In this document: piece by piece, positions 16,141-25,426 of the stretch
How the letters are laid out: each line of letters begins with the position of its first letter
Position numbering within the stretch: the first letter of the stretch is position 1
From: Bacillota bacterium
Lineage (GTDB): Bacteria; Bacillota; Clostridia; DSM-8532
Length of the DNA stretch: 64,000 nucleotides
Assembly: GCA_023443745.1 (NCBI GenBank)
Contig: JAEZTB010000066.1
Location: forward strand, 51,760-115,759
Direction: 5' to 3'
Made by a program: the position numbers and the translations under genes
Notes under the pieces: generated by a model
The model's input: only the letters and a program-made list of their open reading frames with translations
Told to the model about the DNA's origin: nothing
Database searches by the model: none

Positions 16141-19100
16141 ATGAAAACAGCAAAAAAGTTTTTAGGCGTCGTTTTGTCGGCGTGCCTGATCCTGTCCCTG
16201 CTGCCGGCAACAGTGCTGGCTGACGATGCGCCGGCCGTAGTCGTAATTGGCGATACCGGCTACAACACGCTGTCTGATGCGCTGGCAGCGGCGGCGGACG
16301 GCGACGTTATCATGCTCAACGAGAGCATCACCGAATCGGTCAACTATACGGTTTCGGCAGATAAAACCGTGACCATCAACGGCTGCGGAAATACGCTGAC
16401 CGGTGACGCATCCTGTGTGCTCTCGCTGACCGGTGCGGGCACGGTCATTTTAAAGAATCTGACACTTCAAAGCGGCGCATCCAGCGGAACCAGTACGGGT
16501 CTGGACGTATCAGGCAGCGTCAGCGTTCAGAGCTATGGGACGGTTACCGCCAACGGCAGCGCGGCTACAGCAACCTCAAGCTACGGCGTTACCAATAGCG
16601 GCACCGGGACAGTGGATGTGACGGAGGCCGTCGCGGCAGGAATGCAGTCAGGCGTTGGCGCGTACAATACCGGCTCGGGAACAATCAATGTCGGTTCCGC
16701 CACGGGCAGCGGCGCCGTGAACGGCGCAGGCGCTTACAACGGAGCCAGCGGCACCATCAACGTGACGACAGCAAGCGGCAACCGGTACGGCGTGAGAAAT
16801 CTTAGCGGCGGTACGGTAAACGTGACCACGGCCACCAGCACCGACGCTAACGACCCCTACTCCAGCGCCGTCTCTAATAATGGCGACGGTACGGTGAACG
16901 CCGGGACAATCACAGGCGCCGCCACCAATTCGGGCGGTGGAACAGTCAACGCCGGGAACATCACCGGCACCACCAATTCGGGCAGTGGAACAGTCAACAC
17001 GGGAAACGATGTCACGGTTGTTCCGCTGCATGTGGGAACAGGCGCAAGCTGTGTGCTGAACTCTATTACCATTGCGAAAAGTGGTTCCATAATAGGCACG
17101 CTTCCAGATGTGTATAAAGGCAGTGAATGCAGCGCCGAATGGTACACCGGGATTGCTCTAACTAACCTGTTTACAATGCAGGAGATCTCCGGTGAGGCTA
17201 CGCTGTACAGCAGTTTTTATACAATCGAAACAGCGGAAGATCTGGCGGCTTACATTACTGAGGTCAGTAGGCTCACAGCCGACGTAAGCGGCAGCACGGT
17301 GACCGTTACGGGTACGGCGACGGTCACTACAACGAGTGACGCCGCCCTGATCATCAATATCCCAGCGGGCGTGACGGTGGTGTGGAAGGCTAGTCTTTCG
17401 GGCGGGGGTAACCAATATCTGCTGAAGCTGACAGGGGACGGTAACTTCGAGGTTGCAGCCGGGGCGAGTATTGTAAACGATACGTGCATGGCAGCGATTT
17501 ACTGCTGCAACGGCGAAGGAAATCTGATTATTACTGGCGGCAGCGTTTCCACATCGAATGACCCCAGCGTGGCAATCATTATTGCGGGAGACTGGCTGCT
17601 GACCATGACGGGAGGTACAGTCTCCGATACCGTGGATAACAGCGTCGCGATTGATTCTATTGACTCTAAGAACTCTGTGGTTATCGTCGGCGGCACGGTT
17701 TCAGCTGGCACGGACGGATCTCAGCTCGGTATGTCGGCAACGTCGGTCTATCGCAGCGGGATTCTTGATCCCGGCAAAATTATATGTCTCCAAGTCAGCA
17801 GCGCCTTTGCGGAGGTCTGCGTCGATGCAGAGGTTACGCAGGCGGTGTCCGGCACGAACACCGGGCTGACGGCGACCGGACATAATCTGTTCACAGGGGA
17901 CAGTGTATCTGCGGTATGGGCAAAGCAGAACGGCGTAAGCGGCGTCAATATTTTATACTATTCAGCGAATGACGGGACGGTAGCTGCGGAGGAATGGTTC
18001 CTCGCGGTTCCAGGCGTGACGGTTGCCGCGACGTGCACCGTTACTTTCAATAAAAACGGCGGAGATACCGAAGCGAGTCCGACGACGAAGACCGTCGTAT
18101 CGGGAGAAACCGTGGACGCCTTGCCGACAGCGCCCACTAGATCGGGCTATTCCTTCACAGGCTGGAATACGGCATCCGACGGAAGCGGCGCGTCATTTAC
18201 CGCGGTGGTAAAAGTGAAATCAGATATTACACTGTATGCTCAGTGGAGCAAGAACAGCGACACCGGTAACGGCGGCGTTTCCGGTGGCTCAACCACGACG
18301 ACCAGCCCAGTAACCACTGTCAACGGCTTGACGGCCACGACGACCGTGACGCCTACCATCTCCGGTGGCAAGGCGACGGGTTCCGTCACCGAGTCCCAGA
18401 TGGGCGACGCGCTGGCGAAAGCGAAAGCGGCGGCAGGGACAAGCGGCTTGCCCATCGTGCAGATCCAAGTCAGCGGGGCCTCTGGCGCAAGTTCCGTAAG
18501 CACAATCATCCCACGCGCCTCCATACAGGCGCTTGTCTCCAGCGGCGTCGGCGCGCTGACGATCTCTGGCCCGACAGGTTCGGTCAGCTTTGACACAGCG
18601 GCGCTTAAGACTATCTCCGGCATAGCCTCCGGGGACGTGACTGTCACGGCGGTAAAGGCGGATACCTCAAGGCTCTCCGACGCGGCGAAACAGCAAATCG
18701 GTGACCGCCCGGTATATTCGTTCAGCGTGACCAGCGGAGGTACGACAATTTCGCAGTTCAGCGGAAATGTCACTGTCTCCGTGCCATACACCCCGGTAGC
18801 GGGCGAGGATACAAACGCAATCGTCATCTACTATATCAACGCTCAGGGCGAGCTGAAAACGGTGACGAACGGGCATTACGATGCGGCAACGGGTACGGTT
18901 GTGTTTGACACGAACCACTTCTCTACTTACGCCGTGGGCTACAACAAGGTGAACTTCACCGATGTGAGCAACGCAGCGTGGTACGCAGACGCCGTGAGCT
19001 TTATTGCGGCACGGGGGATCACCTCCGGCACGACTACGGTGACCTTCAGCCCAGATGCTACGTTGACAAGGGGCCAGTTCATTACCCTGCTCCTGCGCGC

Positions 19101-19494
19101 CTATGGCATCTCGTCGGATGCGAACCCAACGGATAACTTCTCCGACGCGGGCGACACCTACTACACCGGCTACCTCGCGGCGGCCAAAAAATTGGGTATC
19201 ACAAACGGCGTTGGCTCCAACATGTTTGCCCCTGATCAGGTGATCACCCGGCAAGAGATGCTCACGATGCTGTACAACACCCTCAAGGTTCTATATAAGC
19301 TTCCGTCCGGTGTCTCCGGTAAGACGCTCTCAGACTTTACCGACAACGGCAGCATCGCTACCTGGGCACAGGAGTCCATGAGCTATCTGGTGAAAACCGG
19401 CGCGGTGAGTGGCAATAATGGAGTGCTGAACCCGAACGTCACAACCACCCGCGCGGAATTCGCTCAGGTACTATATAACCTGCTGGGGAAGTAA
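16141..19494 (+). CDS. Secreted S-layer-homology surface protein with InlB-type repeat
   Basis: This 1117-residue protein has a Sec signal peptide (residues 1-28, cleavage near VLADD). Residues about 35-330 are Gly/Ser/Thr/Asn-rich imperfect repeats (motifs such as GTINVTTAS and GTVNAGTI) that should form a beta-helix, followed by a second repeat-like region to about 620. A Listeria-Bacteroides (InlB_B) repeat lies at about 632-700, with TFNKNGG and GYSFTGWNT. An uncharacterised beta region follows. The last 180 residues carry three SLH motifs (FTDVSNAAWYADAV, TRGQFITLLLRA, ITRQEMLTMLY) that anchor proteins to pyruvylated secondary wall polymer. It is probably an adhesin or S-layer-associated protein. 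GAGGAGG precedes the ATG. GC-rich codon use sets it apart from flanking genes. Confidence 0.87.
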   Translation: MKTAKKFLGVVLSACLILSLLPATVLADDAPAVVVIGDTGYNTLSDALAAAADGDVIMLNESITESVNYTVSADKTVTINGCGNTLTGDASCVLSLTGAGTVILKNLTLQSGASSGTSTGLDVSGSVSVQSYGTVTANGSAATATSSYGVTNSGTGTVDVTEAVAAGMQSGVGAYNTGSGTINVGSATGSGAVNGAGAYNGASGTINVTTASGNRYGVRNLSGGTVNVTTATSTDANDPYSSAVSNNGDGTVNAGTITGAATNSGGGTVNAGNITGTTNSGSGTVNTGNDVTVVPLHVGTGASCVLNSITIAKSGSIIGTLPDVYKGSECSAEWYTGIALTNLFTMQEISGEATLYSSFYTIETAEDLAAYITEVSRLTADVSGSTVTVTGTATVTTTSDAALIINIPAGVTVVWKASLSGGGNQYLLKLTGDGNFEVAAGASIVNDTCMAAIYCCNGEGNLIITGGSVSTSNDPSVAIIIAGDWLLTMTGGTVSDTVDNSVAIDSIDSKNSVVIVGGTVSAGTDGSQLGMSATSVYRSGILDPGKIICLQVSSAFAEVCVDAEVTQAVSGTNTGLTATGHNLFTGDSVSAVWAKQNGVSGVNILYYSANDGTVAAEEWFLAVPGVTVAATCTVTFNKNGGDTEASPTTKTVVSGETVDALPTAPTRSGYSFTGWNTASDGSGASFTAVVKVKSDITLYAQWSKNSDTGNGGVSGGSTTTTSPVTTVNGLTATTTVTPTISGGKATGSVTESQMGDALAKAKAAAGTSGLPIVQIQVSGASGASSVSTIIPRASIQALVSSGVGALTISGPTGSVSFDTAALKTISGIASGDVTVTAVKADTSRLSDAAKQQIGDRPVYSFSVTSGGTTISQFSGNVTVSVPYTPVAGEDTNAIVIYYINAQGELKTVTNGHYDAATGTVVFDTNHFSTYAVGYNKVNFTDVSNAAWYADAVSFIAARGITSGTTTVTFSPDATLTRGQFITLLLRAYGISSDANPTDNFSDAGDTYYTGYLAAAKKLGITNGVGSNMFAPDQVITRQEMLTMLYNTLKVLYKLPSGVSGKTLSDFTDNGSIATWAQESMSYLVKTGAVSGNNGVLNPNVTTTRAEFAQVLYNLLGK

Positions 19495-19529
19495 TAGCGC
19501 AACCAATGTGAATTTTAGAGGGCACACGT

Positions 19530-19585
19530 AACAATAGCGGGTATCCGACCGGCGCTTCGCCGAACGGATACCCGTTGTTGCTTCA
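19530..19585 (+). terminator. Terminator at the end of the SLH cassette
   Basis: AACAATAGCGGGTATCCG (19530-19547) pairs with CGGATACCCGTTGTT (19565-19579), with an inner CGGCG/CGCCG stem in the loop. A weak T-rich tail follows. It marks the right edge of the GC-rich cassette. Confidence 0.65.
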
Positions 19586-19595
19586 TCCTTTCTGC

Positions 19596-19980
19596 GGAAT
19601 GCTTTCTGGTCTTTCGTCCCATTAAAATTTAGGACTGGGATGCCAAATCTGTAAAAGAAATGGCAAAATAGCCCTATAGTAATCTGCCATTAAATGTATA
19701 TAATGTAATTATGGTGTATCAGCTTGAGTGCAAAGTATCTTAACAAATCTTCTGTACTTCTTTTCATTCATAAAGTATGAATGCAGTTCCAGAAAAATAT
19801 TAAATGCTTTCCTGATGATGTAACAAATCCAACAACCAATTTAGCTGCCACTTCAAAAACAGAATATGAGCGAAGTATGCGTTACGGGTTGCTCAAAGCT
19901 TGTTACTGCGTAGTTGAAGCTATACGTTATTTAGCCTGGCTCCATCTGGTTTTTTAACTGTCCTTTAAAACCCATATGAA
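19596..19980 (+). other. Long AT-rich leader region before chitinase gene
   Basis: About 385 bases without a gene. A TATAAT at about 19693-19703 could be a -10 but I see no convincing -35. From about 19870 the sequence has several short inverted segments (GAGC/GCTC, GTAACG/CGTTAC), and TAGTTGAAGCTATAC at about 19911 resembles TAGTTGAGCTTATAC near 32630 upstream of another secreted-hydrolase gene. I tested it by eye against cyclic-di-GMP, purine, TPP and cobalamin riboswitch signatures and found no match. Confidence 0.35.
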
Positions 19981-19990
19981 GGAGGTGATT

Positions 19991-20026
19991 TTGCTGCCCA
20001 AAATTATTGGAGACAGGCTTAAATAA
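19991..20026 (+). CDS. Possible 11-codon leader peptide
   Basis: GGAGGTGA at 19981-19988 precedes a TTG that opens MLPKIIGDRLK and stops at TAA. A similar mini-frame (MNVFIKDRLG) with GGAGGTG lies at about 32717 upstream of the gene at 32856. The strong ribosome site is odd if nothing is translated from it. It may be a leader peptide or the residue of a deleted regulator gene. Translation is unproven. Confidence 0.3.
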   Translation: MLPKIIGDRLK

Positions 20027-20069
20027 AAGACCCCAAAATATACCCAAATTTGTGAAGGAGGTAAATATT

Positions 20070-23000
20070 ATGTTTAGCAAGCTTTCAAAAACGAGAATCG
20101 GGAGAGCCTTGGTCTTTCTGCTGACTTTATGTTTGCTGCTTACAAGTGCACCGGGTGTAAATAATGCTCAGGCACAAACTGGTTCACAAGCAACTACTGC
20201 TGACCACAATAAACAGGTAATAGGCTATATTACCCAGTGGGATGCATGGAAGGCTGCAAGCGCCGGTTTACCGTCGCAGGGAGCACTAACCCACCTAAAT
20301 ATTGACTTCTCACAGTATACAATTCTGAATTATTCTTTCTTTGGTGTTGCTAATGATGGATCTTTGCATAGCGGTGACTTCAGGGATAAAAACATCTATA
20401 AACCGGAGGTAGTACAAGCACCTGCTCCTTTATTATATACCGATATATACAGCAGTTGGGATTTATATCTCCTGTACGGTGAAATAGAGGCGGTTTATTA
20501 TATCAATGCCGACGTGGCTGCCAGAGCTACCGCCATGGGATTTGAGGTAACCGTGGGGGGAAGTACGTGGTCACATCCGGCCTGGGGGCTTTATAATCAG
20601 GCACTGCCGCTACCCTTGAAAAAAGCGGGCGGAGCACCGGGACTATTCGAATTGGCAGATCAACACGGTGTAAAGGTTATGGCTTCCATCGGCGGTTGGA
20701 GCATGTGTAAGCATTTTTATCAAGTCGCAGCAGATCCTGCTAAAAGGGCAAAATTTATTAGTGACTGCAAAAAATTAATTGCCATGGGCTTTGACGGAAT
20801 TGATCTTGACTGGGAATACCCAGGCCCCTTCAGTGGCATGAATTTTACCGGTACGCAGGCTGATTATGCTAATTTCCTTACTCTTGTCAGGGAAATTAGA
20901 CAGGCTATTGGTGCAGACAAGCTGATTACATCCTGTTTTTCAGCGGATACAGCAAAGCTTGGAGGCTTTAATTGGGCAGAGCTTGATAAAGTGATGGACT
21001 ACTATAATTTTATGACCTATGACTTCAATGGTGGCTGGTCAGATAAAGCTGGACACAACTCACCCCTGTACCCCTATACAAATGCGGAGGCACCTGCATT
21101 TAACTGGGAATCCCTCTATCAGTATCTGGCAACATCCGGCATTAATATGAGTAAGGTTAATATGGGCACACCCTTTTATGGCAGGGGTGTTATTACAAAC
21201 GGAGCTGCCAGTCTTAATGCTGCGACAGTAAAGAGGGCAGAGTTTGTACAGCCCGATGGAAACATAACAACATGTGCTGATTATACCAATTGGCAAAAAG
21301 AAGTATATGACGGCACACCCTATTACTACTATATCAAGAAAACGGCATTAGCCAGTAACAGCGGTTGGACGAGGCATTGGGACAATGAGGCCAAGGTTCC
21401 TTATCTAACAAAGGATAAATATTTCTTAAGCTACGATGATGAGGAATCAATCGGCTATAAAGCACAGTACATCAAGGACAAGAACCTGGCAGGAACAATA
21501 ATCTGGACGGTATATGAGGATCTTGAATTCGGTGGGACAGTTACAAACTATGGCACAAAGCTTAAGAAGTGGTCCGATGTTAAATCACCGCTTGTAAACA
21601 AAATTAATGATGTTTTTGCAGATGGCTATGTCCCGGTTCCTACGGTAGCAACGCCTGCATTCAGCATCCCCGGAGGAGTTTACGAATCTGCACAGAATGT
21701 TGCCGTTACATGTGCGACAGCCGGTGCGGAAATACGTTATACACTGGACGGGACCGAACCCACGGCATTGTCAGCCTTGTATACCGGCGCAATAAACATT
21801 GCGTCCACTGCAACCTTGAAGGCTAAAGGCTTTAAGGCAGATATGAATGCTTCGGTAACGGCCTCCGCAACTTATACAATCGGGGTAGTCCCAATTGAAA
21901 CGGTAGCACCTCCTGCATTTAGTGTTCCGGCTGGAACCTATACATCTGCTCAGACTGTTGCCATTACCTGCGCAACAGCCGGGGCTACAATCCGTTATAC
22001 AACCGATGGCTCTGAGCCTACGGCATCATCTAACCTGTACGGTAGTGCAATCACTATTTCTGCTACCACTACCTTAAAGGCAAAAGGTTTTAAGGCTGGT
22101 ATGAACGATTCTACAACTGTTATTGCTGCTTATATAATCGACGATGGTGGCACAAATCCTGTTGTAGAACCATGGAAAGCCAATAAGAGCTATGTACAGG
22201 GTGATCTTGTTTCCTATAACGGAAAGAACTATGAGTGCAGACAACCTCACACATCACTTCCAGGCTGGGAGCCACCCAATGTACCTGCACTATGGCTAGA
22301 ATACACAGGTAGTGTAGATCCTGTTGGAACAGTGGCAACATCAACATTCAGCCCTGCCGGCGGAACTTACACTTCTGCTCAGAATGTAACAATAAGCTGT
22401 GCAACGTCCGGTGCCGAAGTTCGATATACACTGGACGGAACTGAGCCTACGGCCTCATCTGCCCTGTATACCGGTGCAATAAGCATTACCTCCACTAAAA
22501 CCCTAAAGGCCAAGGGCTTTAAGACAGGTATGAACGCTTCGGCAACAGCCTCGGCAACTTATAGCATCAGTGAGGAGCCGATTGGAACAGTAGCAGCACC
22601 TACATTCGATATTCCGGGCGGAACCTATGCTTCTGCTCAAAATGTTGCCATCACCTGTGCAACAGCCGGTGCTGAAATACGCTATACACTGGACGGAGCT
22701 GAGCCTGCGGCCTCATCGGCCCTGTATACCGGCGCTATAAGCATTACCTCCACTAAAACCTTAAAGGCCAAAGGCTTTAAAACCGGTATGAATGCTTCGG
22801 CATTGGCTTCTGCAACCTACACGATCAGTGTGAATAACCCTGATCCCACTGTGCCATTGTGGGATAGAAACGCCGTATATGTCAAGGGTGACCGGGTGAC
22901 ATGGAGTGGCTATATTTGGGAAGCAAAATGGTGGACCACTGGTGAGGAGCCGGGAACAACCGGTGAATGGGGAGTATGGAAAATGATTTCCTCTACCATT

Positions 23001-24164
23001 GAAACGGTTGCAACGCCTGTCTTCAACCCTCCCGGCGGAAATTATACCTCCTCCCAAAGTGTTGCCATTACCTGTGCAACAGCAGGGGCTGCGATCCGCT
23101 ATACAACCGACGGCTCGATTCCCACTGCAGCATCTTCTTTATACACCGGACCCATTAGTATTTCAGCAACCACGATATTAAAGGCAAAAGCTTTTAAAAC
23201 CAATATGAACGATTCGTCAACGGCATCTGCTACTTATACCTTTGGTCCGGTAATTAATGACGGCTTTAAAGTAGTCGGCTATTATCCCGGATGGGAGCCC
23301 AATAAGCTTGATCGAATTCAGTATGATGTTGTGACGAATATTAATTATGCTTTTGCAATCCCGACAGCCGAAGGTGGTCTTCTTCCTCTGGAAAATCCGG
23401 ATCTTGCAAGGACACTCATTGCCCAAGCTCACGCAAACAATGTAAAGGTGAGCATCGCAGTAGGTGGCTGGTCATACAAAGGGGCTGAACTGGAAAATAC
23501 CTTTGTACAAGCCACAAACACAGATGCCAAAATTCAGGCCTTTACCAATGCCATTATGAACATGGTCAATGAGTATGGCTTTGACGGTGTGGATATGGAC
23601 TGGGAGCACCCAAGGACAGGACAACCGTCCCAGACTCAGTACGAAAAACTGATGCTGTCGTTAAGCAGTTCTTTGAAACAAAGAGGCAAGCTGCTTACTG
23701 CGGCTGTTTTAAGCGGTGTAAGTGCTGATGGCGTCGTATATTGGGACTCAGCGGCACATACCGATGCAGTGCTTGAGTGCGTTGACTGGATTAATGTCAT
23801 GGCTTATGACGGCGGCGATGGCGAAAGACACTCATCCTATAATTTTGCAGTCAACTGCGGATTATACTGGAGAGATACACGTCATATGCCGGCTGAGAAG
23901 GTTGTTCTGGGAGTACCTTTCTATGGACGTCCTTCATGGGCTTCCTATGATGCGATACTTCAGGCCAACCCCAATGCCTATAATACCGACATATCAATGA
24001 TCAACGGATTACAAGCGTATTATAACGGAATTCCCACAATCAAGAATAAAACCAGATGGGCAAAACAAAACCTGGGTGGCATAATGATTTGGGAACTCTC
24101 TCAAGACACCTTGGATAGGAGCAAGAGCCTTCTTAACGCAATAGGGGAGGCAGCTTCTGAATAA
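20070..24164 (+). CDS. Secreted chitinase with two GH18 catalytic domains
   Basis: I start at ATG 20070, which follows AAGGAGG; an in-frame TTG at 20007 would place 21 residues before a perfectly good signal peptide. The 1364-residue product has a signal peptide (1-36), then GH18 domain 1 (about 45-500; SIGGWS and DGIDLDWEYP with catalytic E249). The middle has five chitobiase/hexosaminidase C-terminal-type repeats of about 80 residues (near 526, 609, 752, 838, 977; IRYTTDG and TLKAKGFK motifs) and two CBM5/12-like chitin-binding modules (near 700, WKANKSYVQGD, and 927, WDRNAVYVKGD). GH18 domain 2 is at about 1063-1364 (VGGWS and DGVDMDWEHP, E1179). It hydrolyses chitin extracellularly; two heads may combine different modes of attack. 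A strong terminator follows. Confidence 0.93.
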   Translation: MFSKLSKTRIGRALVFLLTLCLLLTSAPGVNNAQAQTGSQATTADHNKQVIGYITQWDAWKAASAGLPSQGALTHLNIDFSQYTILNYSFFGVANDGSLHSGDFRDKNIYKPEVVQAPAPLLYTDIYSSWDLYLLYGEIEAVYYINADVAARATAMGFEVTVGGSTWSHPAWGLYNQALPLPLKKAGGAPGLFELADQHGVKVMASIGGWSMCKHFYQVAADPAKRAKFISDCKKLIAMGFDGIDLDWEYPGPFSGMNFTGTQADYANFLTLVREIRQAIGADKLITSCFSADTAKLGGFNWAELDKVMDYYNFMTYDFNGGWSDKAGHNSPLYPYTNAEAPAFNWESLYQYLATSGINMSKVNMGTPFYGRGVITNGAASLNAATVKRAEFVQPDGNITTCADYTNWQKEVYDGTPYYYYIKKTALASNSGWTRHWDNEAKVPYLTKDKYFLSYDDEESIGYKAQYIKDKNLAGTIIWTVYEDLEFGGTVTNYGTKLKKWSDVKSPLVNKINDVFADGYVPVPTVATPAFSIPGGVYESAQNVAVTCATAGAEIRYTLDGTEPTALSALYTGAINIASTATLKAKGFKADMNASVTASATYTIGVVPIETVAPPAFSVPAGTYTSAQTVAITCATAGATIRYTTDGSEPTASSNLYGSAITISATTTLKAKGFKAGMNDSTTVIAAYIIDDGGTNPVVEPWKANKSYVQGDLVSYNGKNYECRQPHTSLPGWEPPNVPALWLEYTGSVDPVGTVATSTFSPAGGTYTSAQNVTISCATSGAEVRYTLDGTEPTASSALYTGAISITSTKTLKAKGFKTGMNASATASATYSISEEPIGTVAAPTFDIPGGTYASAQNVAITCATAGAEIRYTLDGAEPAASSALYTGAISITSTKTLKAKGFKTGMNASALASATYTISVNNPDPTVPLWDRNAVYVKGDRVTWSGYIWEAKWWTTGEEPGTTGEWGVWKMISSTIETVATPVFNPPGGNYTSSQSVAITCATAGAAIRYTTDGSIPTAASSLYTGPISISATTILKAKAFKTNMNDSSTASATYTFGPVINDGFKVVGYYPGWEPNKLDRIQYDVVTNINYAFAIPTAEGGLLPLENPDLARTLIAQAHANNVKVSIAVGGWSYKGAELENTFVQATNTDAKIQAFTNAIMNMVNEYGFDGVDMDWEHPRTGQPSQTQYEKLMLSLSSSLKQRGKLLTAAVLSGVSADGVVYWDSAAHTDAVLECVDWINVMAYDGGDGERHSSYNFAVNCGLYWRDTRHMPAEKVVLGVPFYGRPSWASYDAILQANPNAYNTDISMINGLQAYYNGIPTIKNKTRWAKQNLGGIMIWELSQDTLDRSKSLLNAIGEAASE

Positions 24165-24210
24165 TGCTGAAAAAGCATGGCGAAAGCATGCAAGAGAATT
24201 TAAATCTATA

Positions 24211-24252
24211 GAAGGAGATCTGCTGCATCAATCGATGGAGCAGATCTCCTTC
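24211..24252 (+). terminator. Terminator after chitinase gene
   Basis: GAAGGAGATCTGCT (24211-24224) and AGCAGATCTCCTTC (24239-24252) form a perfect 14-bp stem. There is no long T run, but the position directly after the stop of a long monocistronic gene supports the call; it may also serve the convergent gene at 24303. Confidence 0.6.
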
Positions 24253-24302
24253 TGCACTTACAGTCGAAGCCTGTGTGCGCTTCCGAGCTTCAAGGGTGCT
24301 TC

Positions 24303-25163
24303 TTAGTGCAACCCTAAATTACTAATCAGCTTAGTTATTCGATAGGTGCAATCCTGCTTTCTCGCTTCAATAGTCCTCCAGGAGTCTGATAAAGGGAAAT
24401 ATATACCGTCTTTAACCGATGAACCCATATCCCATAAGCCATCGGGATCTCTGTTCTGGTCCAGCCATTCGCCTACAAATTTCAGCTTAGCCTTACAATG
24501 CGGGTTATGATATGCAGCCAGAAGCTCAATGGCACCCAGATACCGGCTAGCCTGTTTGGATTGAAAGTCTTGTGGTGGGTGGGATAAGGATTCACCATAA
24601 ATATAATAAATACCTGATTCATGGTTCAGCAAATAGTCAAACAAGGATTGTTCGCTTTTTTCATCAAGAAGATTAGAAAGGATGGAGACAAGATAAAAAT
24701 TGACAAAATCAATCAATCGCCCCCCTCGGGGATTTAAGTTAAAGACTTGATGATAAGCCTTCACATAACGATTATGATCATAGATGCCGCTCATGAAGGC
24801 ATGCCCTAATATCTCAGCCCATAGACTGGCGGTTTGATTAGCAAGCGCATCATCTAAAGTAAATCTTCGAATCCAGGTTGAGAACATCAGGGGTGTAAAT
24901 ATATCCCAATTATGCAGCTTCTCTCTTCTGTCAGGTATTTGCTTAGCACCTGTCAGGCAATCATGCAAATAGGATACTGCTTTTTTGATAGGTAAATCAT
25001 CAATTGAAAATCCTAATATTTGAAGGCGCCTTAGCGCTTGCTCCGTTGTCATGGGACGACTTTTGGTCGGATTGCTGAGGGTATGGAAATATCCCCAGTT
25101 TCCTTCTTCAGACTGTAGCGACACAATTTCATGTGCCCAACGAGAGTCTTTTAATTCCAGCAT
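24303..25163 (-). CDS. Uncharacterised protein with terpenoid-cyclase-like repeats
   Basis: A 286-residue protein, all-helical by appearance, with no signal peptide or membrane helix. Repeated patterns such as EEGNWGYF near the start and DPDGLWDMG near the end resemble the QW-type repeats of squalene cyclase / prenyltransferase-like alpha-alpha toroids, but the catalytic DXDD or zinc motifs of those enzymes are absent. I do not recognise a function. GAGGTAG lies before the ATG. It is convergent with the chitinase and is the last of the minus-strand accessory run; the fragment at 25228 lies immediately upstream. Confidence 0.65.
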   Translation of the reverse strand: MLELKDSRWAHEIVSLQSEEGNWGYFHTLSNPTKSRPMTTEQALRRLQILGFSIDDLPIKKAVSYLHDCLTGAKQIPDRREKLHNWDIFTPLMFSTWIRRFTLDDALANQTASLWAEILGHAFMSGIYDHNRYVKAYHQVFNLNPRGGRLIDFVNFYLVSILSNLLDEKSEQSLFDYLLNHESGIYYIYGESLSHPPQDFQSKQASRYLGAIELLAAYHNPHCKAKLKFVGEWLDQNRDPDGLWDMGSSVKDGIYFPLSDSWRTIEARKQDCTYRITKLISNLGLH

Positions 25164-25227
25164 AAGCTACCTCATATATCCTTGGCTTCGCAGCCGATTC
25201 TCAGGAACATCTTCTGAGTGTGATCGA

Positions 25228-25395
25228 TCATTTACCAGCATTAGTTTTTCTTATGGGATAAAATTCTTTTAATAAATTAATATAGTCAGGTAATTTCTCA
25301 AGATTAGGCTCCCAAAATTCAAAGGTTATTCCATTACATTTTCCATGCTTACCGGTAAAAACCTTCATACAAAGGCTCATCAGCTTCTTGCCCAT
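25228..25395 (-). pseudogene. Orphan 55-codon fragment, probable gene remnant
   Basis: An open frame of 55 codons from ATG 25395 (MGKKLMSLCMKVF... ending RKTNAGK) is open eight codons further upstream but has no ribosome site. The sequence looks protein-like (Trp, Phe, regular spacing: GITFEFWEPN, PDYINLLKEF) and could be the 3' end of a deleted gene. Family not recognised. It could also be a real small gene with an unusual start. Confidence 0.35.
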
Positions 25396-25426
25396 CAATT
25401 TCAAAGATTCGAAATAAAGTTATGCT

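Noticed and set aside
18240..19254. Two overlapping 195-codon open frames antisense to the SLH gene
   Set aside because: They arise from GC-rich codon bias of the sense gene, have no ribosome sites and carry no recognisable domain.
19850..19990. Cyclic-di-GMP or other known riboswitch before the chitinase gene
   Set aside because: The GCAAAGCC core and tetraloop receptor pattern of GEMM RNAs are not present; left as an unassigned leader.
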